This document shows, one piece after another, positions 57,999 through 64,000 of a stretch of DNA of 64,000 nucleotides. A model generated the notes under the pieces. It had not been told where the DNA came from. It saw only the letters and a program-made list of their open reading frames with translations, and did no database searches. Location of the stretch: contig OZ241346.1 of the NCBI GenBank assembly GCA_965199875.1, positions 1,550,001-1,614,000 on the forward strand, written 5' to 3'. The first letter of the stretch is position 1, and each line of letters opens with the position of its first letter. Origin of the DNA: VXYL01 sp965199875. GTDB lineage: Bacteria; Pseudomonadota; Gammaproteobacteria; Pseudomonadales; Azotimanducaceae. A program made the position numbers and the translations under genes.

Positions 57999-58652
57999 TC
58001 AATACTCCTGGCTGATCATCAACGACTTGCCCACCGCGAACGGCGCCAGCGTGATCGACGCCGCCAGCAGCGCCGCCAGCGCCAGCAGCGGGAAAGCCGC
58101 GCCGCCGGCCTCCGCCGCCGTGCTGGCGCCGACGCCGAACACCAGAACCGGCAGATACCACGGCATCACCAGGATCCCCAACAACAGGCCGCCACGACCC
58201 GTGCCGACGGTCAGCGCCGCGCCGAGGCCGCCGAGAATAGCAAGGATCGGCGTGCCGAGGAGCAGGGAAGCCGCCAAGGCGCCACTGCCCCGCAAGTTGC
58301 CCTGCAGCGCGAAGACGGCCAACGGGCTCAGCAGCACCAGAGGCGCTCCGGCAACCAGCCAGTGGGCGGCGAGCTTGCCGATGACGGCGGGAAACAGCGG
58401 CCGGGCATGGATCAGCATCTGTTCCAAGGCGCCGTCCTCCTGATCGCGCTGAAACATGCCTTCCGCGGCGACCACGTTGGCGAACAGTGCCAACGTCCAC
58501 ACGGCGCCGGCGCCGCTGGCCTTGAAGGCGTCGGTGCCGAAGCCCAGCAGGAACACGCCGAGAACGAAGAAGACCAGCGGATTGGCGGCTTCGACGCCAC
58601 TGCGCAACGCCAGCAGCAGGTCGCGCCGCAGCTGCGCCAGCAACAAGCCCAT
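57999..58652 (-). CDS. ccmB: Haem exporter permease CcmB
   Basis: A 217-aa protein with six membrane segments: FFVLGVFLLGFGTDAF, then the FQRDQEDGALEQMLIHARPLFPAVIGKLAAHW segment, a CcmB hallmark. It forms the ABC complex with CcmA that releases haem-CcmE. It sits between ccmA (31-bp gap) and ccmC (1-bp gap). Confidence 0.95.
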   Translation of the reverse strand: MGLLLAQLRRDLLLALRSGVEAANPLVFFVLGVFLLGFGTDAFKASGAGAVWTLALFANVVAAEGMFQRDQEDGALEQMLIHARPLFPAVIGKLAAHWLVAGAPLVLLSPLAVFALQGNLRGSGALAASLLLGTPILAILGGLGAALTVGTGRGGLLLGILVMPWYLPVLVFGVGASTAAEAGGAAFPLLALAALLAASITLAPFAVGKSLMISQEY

Positions 58653-58683
58653 TCACTCCTCGTCGCACCACGCCTGGCAGCAT

Positions 58684-59283
58684 TCAGGCTGCCAAGTCCA
58701 GCACCGTGGCTGGCGCACCTCCGCGGGCGTCGTCGAGCCGAACGTGGGTCGCACATACCGCGGCGCCGCCAGCGCCACGATGCTCGTCGATCAGCTGGCG
58801 AACGATGTCGGCGCCGGCATCGTCCAGTTCCGTCAACGGTTCGTCCAGCAGCCAGATGTCGGCACCGCCAGCCAAGAGCGCCGCCAAGGCAGCGCGACGA
58901 CGCTGTCCAGCGGACAGCATGGCACAGGGTTCGTGGCGGGCGGCGCCAACGCCAAGCCGGCGGAGCGCCGCGGCCAGTTCGCCGTCGTCGATCTGCCGCC
59001 CTTTCAGGCGCAGGCCGTAGCGGATGTTCTCCAGCGGCGTCAAGGAGGCGCCGAGGCCGGACTTGTGCCCCAGATAGTCGAGCGCGCCATGCCGCTCCAC
59101 GCGACCGCGCTGCCAACGACGCAGCCCGGCAAGTCCACGCAGCAGGGTGCTCTTGCCGCTGCCGTTGGGACCGCGCACTTCCACCAGATCGCCGCGCCGC
59201 AGCACCAGGTTCAGGCGCTCGAACAGCTGCCGCGCGCCCGCCGCGCAGGACAGTTCCTCGGCAACCAGCAGGCGGTCGTTCAC
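58684..59283 (-). CDS. ccmA: Haem exporter ATPase CcmA
   Basis: A 199-aa ABC ATPase: Walker A GPNGSGKSTLLR, a Q-loop region in GLGASLTPLENIRYGLRLKG, signature LSAGQRRRAALA, Walker B ADIWLLDEPLTELDD, and His in CATHVRLDD. GTG at 59283 overlaps the ttcA stop (GTGA), so ccmA is translationally coupled to a tRNA-modification gene. Confidence 0.94.
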   Translation of the reverse strand: MNDRLLVAEELSCAAGARQLFERLNLVLRRGDLVEVRGPNGSGKSTLLRGLAGLRRWQRGRVERHGALDYLGHKSGLGASLTPLENIRYGLRLKGRQIDDGELAAALRRLGVGAARHEPCAMLSAGQRRRAALAALLAGGADIWLLDEPLTELDDAGADIVRQLIDEHRGAGGAAVCATHVRLDDARGGAPATVLDLAA

Positions 59284-60119
59284 GCCAACGCGCCAGACGG
59301 CGTCACGTCGCGCGCCGGCAACGTCGCCAGCGTTCGCTGCAAGCCCTTGAAGTCGAACAGCGCGCCGTCGGCCAAGTGGCTGGGTGCCACGTGGCGCAAG
59401 GCGCGGGCGATGTTGTCCACCCGGCCGGGCGCGGCGGCGTCCCACTGCGCCAGCATCTCCTTCATCGCCTGGCGCTGCAATCCTTCCTGGCTGCCGCACA
59501 GATCGCACGGCACGATGGGATGCCGCCGCTGCCGCGACCAGCGCGCGATGTCCCGTTCGCGAACGTAGTAAAGCGGGCGGATCACCACATGGCGGCCGTC
59601 GTCGGACACCAGCTTCGGCGGCATGGACTTCAAGCGCCCGCCGAAGAACAGATTTAGGAACAGCGTCTCCACCGCGTCGTCGGCGTGGTGGCCCAAGGCG
59701 ATCTTACTGGCGCCGATGCGCGCCGCGAAGCCGTACAGCACGCCGCGGCGCAGGCGCGAACACACCGGGCAGTACGTCTTGCCCTCGGGCGTCAGCGCCC
59801 GGACGATGCTGTAGGTGTCCTCTTCCACGACGTGGTGCTCGACGCCGAGCTCCGACAAGTACTCGGGCAGCACATGGGCCGGAAAGTTCGGCTGCTTCTG
59901 GTCCAGGTTCACCGCCACCAGCTCGAACGGCACCGGCGCGTGGCGTTGCAGCGACAGCAGAACGTCCAGCAGCGTGTAGGAATCCTTGCCGCCGGACACG
60001 CAGACCATGACGCGGTCCCCGGCTTCGATCATCGCGTAGTCGGCGATCGCCTGGCCGGCCAGCCGGCGCAGCTTGCGGCCGAGCGGGTTGCGCTTGGCGC
60101 TGCCGTCAGCCTGGCGCAT
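59280..60119 (-). CDS. ttcA: tRNA 2-thiocytidine biosynthesis protein TtcA
   Basis: A 279-aa PP-loop ATPase that thiolates C32 in several tRNAs. VMVCVSGGKDSYTLLDVL (PP-loop), PNFPAHVLPEYLSELG, the Cys pair in YCPVCSRLRRGVLY, ALGHHADDAVETLFLNL, and MPPKL are family signatures; the pair binds an iron-sulfur cluster. ATG at 60119 is the first good start. It lies 65 bp after the ABC permease gene and overlaps ccmA. Confidence 0.95.
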   Translation of the reverse strand: MRQADGSAKRNPLGRKLRRLAGQAIADYAMIEAGDRVMVCVSGGKDSYTLLDVLLSLQRHAPVPFELVAVNLDQKQPNFPAHVLPEYLSELGVEHHVVEEDTYSIVRALTPEGKTYCPVCSRLRRGVLYGFAARIGASKIALGHHADDAVETLFLNLFFGGRLKSMPPKLVSDDGRHVVIRPLYYVRERDIARWSRQRRHPIVPCDLCGSQEGLQRQAMKEMLAQWDAAAPGRVDNIARALRHVAPSHLADGALFDFKGLQRTLATLPARDVTPSGALA

Positions 60120-60184
60120 GGCAGCAGGCCGCTCGCGGCGAAGAACGGAGGCGCCTTTGGGCGGGCCACCGCTCGGCCACGCCG

Positions 60185-62713
60185 TCACGCCTCCCGCAGC
60201 ACGGTCACCGGCGGCGAATGCACCAGCTTGCGCGTGCCCAGATAGCCAACCGAAGCGATCACCGCGGCGCCGAAGGCCGGGCCGGCCATCCACAGCCACG
60301 GATGCAGCGCGGTGCCGAGCTCGAAGACCTGGCGGTTCAGGGCGTAGACGGTGATCTCGGCGCCAACCACCGCGACGATGCCGGCGAACACGCCGAGCAC
60401 GCCGAACTCGGTCACCAGGGCGCCGCTGATGAGGCGGCGCGTGCCGCCGAGGGCGCGCAGCAGCGCGTGTTCCTGCAAGCGTCGGTCGCGGCTCGACTGG
60501 ATGGAGGCGATCAGCACCAGAATGCCCGCCGCCAGGACGAGATAGAGCACCAGTTCCACCGCCTGGGTCACCCGGTCGACGATGCTGCGCACCTGGTTGA
60601 TGATGGCGTCGACCTCGATGACGGTGATGGTCGGATGCGCCGAGAGCAGTTCGTTCAGGAAGCGCTTCTGCGCCTTCGGCAGGAAGAAGCTGGTCATGTA
60701 GGTGGCCGGATAGCCGTCCAGGGAGCCCGGCGAGAAGATGATGTAGAAGTTCGGTTGCAGGCTGTCCCACTCGACGCGGCGGATGTTGCGCACGGTGGCG
60801 GTCAGCGGCAGTCCGCCGATGTCGAAGGTCATGGCGTCGCCAATGCTCAAGCCGGCGTCGGCGGCGTAGTCCACTTCGATGGAGACGGCGGGTTCCTCCG
60901 TTCGCCCGGACCACCACTCGCCCTCGACGACGACGTTGTTGTCGGGCAGTTCTTCGGCAAAGGTGAGGTAGCGTCCTCCGCGAAGGCCCGGCGAGCGGTC
61001 CGGGCCGTCGTTGCCGCGCTGCCGCTGCGCCCGCCGCCACTCGCGGGACGGCGTGTCGTTCACCGCGGTGACGCGGCCGCGAATCATCGGGAACAGGGCG
61101 CCTTGGTAGTCGGTGCGCGCCTTCAGCAGACCTTCCACCGCTTCGGCCTCGGTCGGCGCGACGTTCATCACGAAGTGGTTGGGCGTGCGCTCGGGAATCT
61201 GCGCCCGCCACTCGTCGATCAGCGCCGTGCGCACCAGCAGCATGATCAGCAGCAGCATGATGGCCAGGCCGAAGATCATGATCTGGGCGACGTTCTCGCG
61301 ATAGCGCCGCTGCAGGCCGGCCAAGGCGAGGCGCCAGGTGCTGCGCGCCTGCATCCCCAGCACTCTGCCGCCGCGCAGCAGCAGCAGCGCCATGGCCGCG
61401 AAGGCGCCGCCGGCCACCACCGCGCCGAGCAGCGCCCAGACGATCAGCATGACGCTGCCGCTGTACCAGATCAGCAAGCCGAGGCTGCCAGCGATGGCGC
61501 ATCCGTAGGTGACCGCGGGCGCCACGCCGGCGGCGATGTCGCGGCGAATCACGCGCATCGGCGCAACGCTCCGCAAGCCCAGAAGCGGCGGCAGGGCGAA
61601 GGCCAGGAGGCAGATGAAGCCGGTGGCCAGGCCGACCAGGAACGGACGCGGCCCGGGCATCGGCAGGGCCACCGGCAGATAGCTGCCAATGGCGGCGATG
61701 ATGCCGAGATGCACCAGCGCGCCGAGCAGCAGCCCAAGCAGCGCCGCGGCGCCGCCGATGATCAGCAGCACGCCGACGTAGCCCCACTGCACGTCCGCCG
61801 GCGTTGCGCCCAGCGTCTTCAGCACCGCGACGTGATCGAAGTGCCGCCGGGCGTAGCGATTGGCGCCGAGGGCCACCGCCACTCCTGCCAGCAGCACCGC
61901 CAGCAGCCCGCCGAGCAGAAGGAAGCTCTCTGCCCGTTCCAAGGCGCGGCCGATGGTTTCCTCGGCGTCGCGAATGCTGCGCCAGCGAAAGTTCGGCCGC
62001 AGTTCCCCCTCCAGGGCTTCGCGCATCGCCTCGAGGCGGCTTTCGTCGCCAGCCAGCAGCAGGCGGTAGTCGATGCGGCTGCCGGGCTGCACCACCTGCG
62101 TCTCCGGCACGTCTTCCACGCGCATCATCAGGCGCGGCGCGAACTCGAAGAAGCTGCCGCCGCGGTCCGGTTCGTAGGTGACCACGGCGCCGACCTCGAA
62201 CTCGGCATAGCCGACGGAGACCCGATCGCCGATCGCCAGCCCCAGCGCCGGAAACAGCCGCGAGTCCAGCCACGCTTCGCCGCGCCGAGGCACGGCGTCG
62301 ACGACCTGGCCGTCGGTGAACGGTTCGCTCGAGGTACGCAGCTGGCCGCGCAGCGGATAGCCGGGCGCCACCGCCTTGACGCTGGCCAGCTGGGCGGCGT
62401 CCGCCGGCGCGTCCACGCCGTCGACCCGCGCTGCCGACACCATCGACGGGAAGGAGACGATGTCGCTCTGCTCCAGCCCCTGCTGCCGAGCGAGGTCGCG
62501 AAAGCGCTGGGGTATCTCCCTGGCGCCGCTGATGATGCGGTCCGCGGCGAGAAAGCTGGTGGATTCCGCCACCAGGGCGCGTTGCAGTCGGTCGACGAAC
62601 AGACTGATGGCGGACACCGCTCCCACCGCCAAGAGCAGCGCCGCCAGCAGCAGCTTCAGCTCCCCGGCGCGCCAGTCCCGCGCCGCAAAGCGCCATATCA
62701 AGGAAATCGTCAT
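60185..62713 (-). CDS. ybbP: ABC transporter permease, YbbP/LolE-like with FtsX domains
   Basis: An 842-aa protein with an N-terminal membrane segment (LKLLLAALLLAVGAVSAISLF), a large periplasmic domain and two FtsX-type permease units (GLLAVLLAGVAVALGANRYARRHFDHVAVLKTLGAT; LRALGGTRRLISGALVTEFGVLGVF). It ends in GTRKLVHSPPVTVLREA. The length matches E. coli YbbP (about 800). The ATG overlaps the ATPase stop by one base. Position next to ybbA-like and tesA genes matches E. coli; relatives act in lipid or lipoprotein movement. Substrate unknown. Confidence 0.9.
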   Translation of the reverse strand: MTISLIWRFAARDWRAGELKLLLAALLLAVGAVSAISLFVDRLQRALVAESTSFLAADRIISGAREIPQRFRDLARQQGLEQSDIVSFPSMVSAARVDGVDAPADAAQLASVKAVAPGYPLRGQLRTSSEPFTDGQVVDAVPRRGEAWLDSRLFPALGLAIGDRVSVGYAEFEVGAVVTYEPDRGGSFFEFAPRLMMRVEDVPETQVVQPGSRIDYRLLLAGDESRLEAMREALEGELRPNFRWRSIRDAEETIGRALERAESFLLLGGLLAVLLAGVAVALGANRYARRHFDHVAVLKTLGATPADVQWGYVGVLLIIGGAAALLGLLLGALVHLGIIAAIGSYLPVALPMPGPRPFLVGLATGFICLLAFALPPLLGLRSVAPMRVIRRDIAAGVAPAVTYGCAIAGSLGLLIWYSGSVMLIVWALLGAVVAGGAFAAMALLLLRGGRVLGMQARSTWRLALAGLQRRYRENVAQIMIFGLAIMLLLIMLLVRTALIDEWRAQIPERTPNHFVMNVAPTEAEAVEGLLKARTDYQGALFPMIRGRVTAVNDTPSREWRRAQRQRGNDGPDRSPGLRGGRYLTFAEELPDNNVVVEGEWWSGRTEEPAVSIEVDYAADAGLSIGDAMTFDIGGLPLTATVRNIRRVEWDSLQPNFYIIFSPGSLDGYPATYMTSFFLPKAQKRFLNELLSAHPTITVIEVDAIINQVRSIVDRVTQAVELVLYLVLAAGILVLIASIQSSRDRRLQEHALLRALGGTRRLISGALVTEFGVLGVFAGIVAVVGAEITVYALNRQVFELGTALHPWLWMAGPAFGAAVIASVGYLGTRKLVHSPPVTVLREA

Positions 62714-63456
62714 CAGGCCCCGTCCCTTGCGTCAACGCCGACTTCGCCATCGTAGCGTGCGGCGGTGCCCGAATCCTCCTGCCCAGGCCCGACGACGCGC
62801 CCCGCGTCGAGCACGATCCTGCGCCCGCAGCGGTCGGCAAGAGACACGTCGTGGGTGACCAGCACCAGCGTCGTGCCCGCTTCTTGGTTCAGCTGGAAGA
62901 GCAGATCGGCCACTCTTGCGCCGGTCAGCGTGTCCAGATTGCCGGTGGGCTCGTCGGCGAAGAGGATCTTCGGGCGCGACGCGAAGGCCCGCGCAATGGC
63001 AACCCGCTGCTGCTCGCCGCCAGAGAGCTGGCGCGGATAGTGGGTGGTTCTCGCCGCCAGGCCTACCCGGGTCAGAAACTCCCGGGCGCCTTCCCGCGCT
63101 TGGGAGTCGCCGCGCAGTTCCAAGGGCAGCATCACGTTCTCCAACGCGGTAAGGCTGTCGATGAGCTGAAAGGTCTGGAACACGAAACCGACCGACCGCG
63201 CCCGCACCCGCGCCCGGCGTTCTTCGTCGAGGGAGGTGATGCGCTCGCCATCGAGCCAGACGTCGCCGGTGGTCGGCAGGTCCAGCCCGGCGAGAATGCC
63301 GAGCAGCGTCGTCTTGCCGGAACCGGACTCGCCCACCACCGCCACCTGCGCTGCTGCATCCACGTCGAGACGAATGCCGTCGAGAATGGTGAGTTCGCCT
63401 TCGGCGGTGGGTACGCGCTTGCTGACGCCGTCAGCGCGCAGGATGGATGTTGGCAT
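62713..63456 (-). CDS. ybbA: ABC transporter ATPase, YbbA/LolD-like
   Basis: A 247-aa ATPase: Walker A GESGSGKTTLLGIL, LDLPTTGDVWLDGERIT, signature LSGGEQQRVAIARAFASRPKILFADEPTGNLDTLTG with Walker B, and His in TLVLVTHDVSLADRC. It powers the YbbP-type permease that follows with 1-bp overlap. tesA is divergent, as in E. coli. Confidence 0.93.
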   Translation of the reverse strand: MPTSILRADGVSKRVPTAEGELTILDGIRLDVDAAAQVAVVGESGSGKTTLLGILAGLDLPTTGDVWLDGERITSLDEERRARVRARSVGFVFQTFQLIDSLTALENVMLPLELRGDSQAREGAREFLTRVGLAARTTHYPRQLSGGEQQRVAIARAFASRPKILFADEPTGNLDTLTGARVADLLFQLNQEAGTTLVLVTHDVSLADRCGRRIVLDAGRVVGPGQEDSGTAARYDGEVGVDARDGA

Positions 63457-63849
63457 GGTTTGCGCCGGTCAGCTGGTGTGCGTCATGCATCGCGCGCGCC
63501 GTGGCGACTCGCGAGCGGCGAAGGGCGCGAACAGTAGCAGCGTCGACAGACGCATACAAATCGCGCGCAAGCCACATGGTGTGCGCCACCTTGGTGGCGT
63601 CCGTCGCTAGCGCTCTCCAGCAGGGCGATGTGCCAGCCGCGCCACTGGCTGCGCAGCAGTTCCGTCGCCCGCACCCCGGTGAGGGTTGGTTTTGCCACCA
63701 AACGGCGCATATCCGCAAGCCATCGGGCTTGTCGCCAGTCCGCCAGTCGGCGACTGGAGACGAGGCTTGGGCAATCGAGTAGGCTAGGCGTGCTCTATGA
63801 GGGCGTGGTGCGTCCTATAGGGCTCGTTCCGAGTTTCCGAGCATCGACC
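63457..63849. other. Divergent ybbA/tesA intergenic region
   Basis: A 393-bp stretch without a convincing protein gene; open frames on both strands do not resemble any family. A short inverted repeat (TTGGT-TTTGCC-ACCAA) lies near 63683-63701 and CCAGTC-GGC-GACTGG at about 63740-63760. A weaker relative of the REP-like unit (GGTGCGTCCTATAGGGCTCG) is seen at 63805-63828. Promoters for both genes should lie here but none is clear. Confidence 0.4.
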
Positions 63850-64000
63850 ATGCACTGTCTGTCGCGTCGATCACGTCGGCTGGCGCAACTCCTGCTGCTG
63901 GCGGGTTCGGTTGCCTGCCCGCTGGGCGCGGAACCGGCCGCAGCGGACGACGACCGCAGAACCATCCTGGTCGTCGGCGACAGCATCAGCGCCGGCTACG
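63850..64000 (+). CDS. tesA: Arylesterase / acyl-CoA thioesterase I, 3'-truncated by window edge
   Basis: The first 50 codons only. A signal peptide (RRLAQLLLLAGSVACPLGAEPAAA) is followed by RTILVVGDSISAGY, block I of the GDSL/SGNH hydrolases with the catalytic Ser in GDS. Position divergent from ybbA-ybbP is that of tesA in E. coli, a periplasmic lysophospholipase/thioesterase. The rest lies outside the window. Confidence 0.85.
   Translation, partial: MHCLSRRSRRLAQLLLLAGSVACPLGAEPAAADDDRRTILVVGDSISAGY

Overview
The window looks like a chromosomal segment of a high-GC gammaproteobacterium (probably uncultured or environmental; no species can be named from sequence alone). Evidence: system I cytochrome c maturation genes (ccmA-E), gene neighbourhoods known from Enterobacteria (DUF1249/yqiB - cpdA - parE - parC; ybbA/ybbP-like ABC genes divergent from tesA), Kdo transferase, a TolC-type outer-membrane channel, a TonB-dependent receptor, a complete spc-alpha ribosomal block, and zinc-less S14 with zinc-type L36. 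Coding density is high and many neighbours overlap by 4 bp (ATGA/GTGA), so the long antisense open frames are GC-driven shadows. No tRNA, rRNA or CRISPR array was seen.

Layout. 1-781: 3' part of lnt. 854-3588: a restriction-modification pair (N6-adenine methylase plus a PD-(D/E)xK-like nuclease) and a relic of an ImmA/IrrE-type gene. 3753-5764: metK-metF. 5804-16127: transporters, a phytanoyl-CoA-dioxygenase-like oxygenase, cdsA and uppS, a TonB receptor and a homocysteine S-methyltransferase. 16465-20206: an IS3-family element abutting a truncated DNA methylase, then a PIN-domain gene and an XRE-ImmA/IrrE regulator gene. 20236-20727: a non-coding stretch with two strong hairpins. 20728-30206: rplQ, rpoA, rpsD, rpsK, rpsM, rpmJ, secY, rplO, rpmD, rpsE, rplR, rplF, rpsH, rpsN, rplE, rplX, rplN, rpsQ and rpmC, all on the minus strand. 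The block starts at rpmC with its own apparent promoter; the rest of the S10 operon is not upstream. 30496-36656: aldo/keto reductase, FAD oxidoreductase, waaA, a broken hipA with intact hipB, and a tolC-like gene.

36785-46749 is a defence island. It has a relic copy of the 5' end of a giant helicase gene, a frameshifted DUF4365-like gene overlapping an unrecognised 387-aa gene, a Dam-type methylase plus HNH nuclease pair, and the intact 1,770-aa helicase-nuclease gene. A small membrane protein gene and the tail of a decayed tyrosine recombinase follow. The two copies of the helicase 5' end are direct repeats flanking a four-gene cassette, which is the most interesting structure in the window.

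46801-64000 returns to core genes: yqiB-like, cpdA, parE, parC, a glycerate-kinase-like gene, a DoxX gene and a 666-aa membrane-anchored W/DP-repeat protein on the right. On the minus strand a continuous series runs ABC ATPase - ABC permease - ttcA - ccmA - ccmB - ccmC - ccmD - ccmE. The window ends in the start of tesA.
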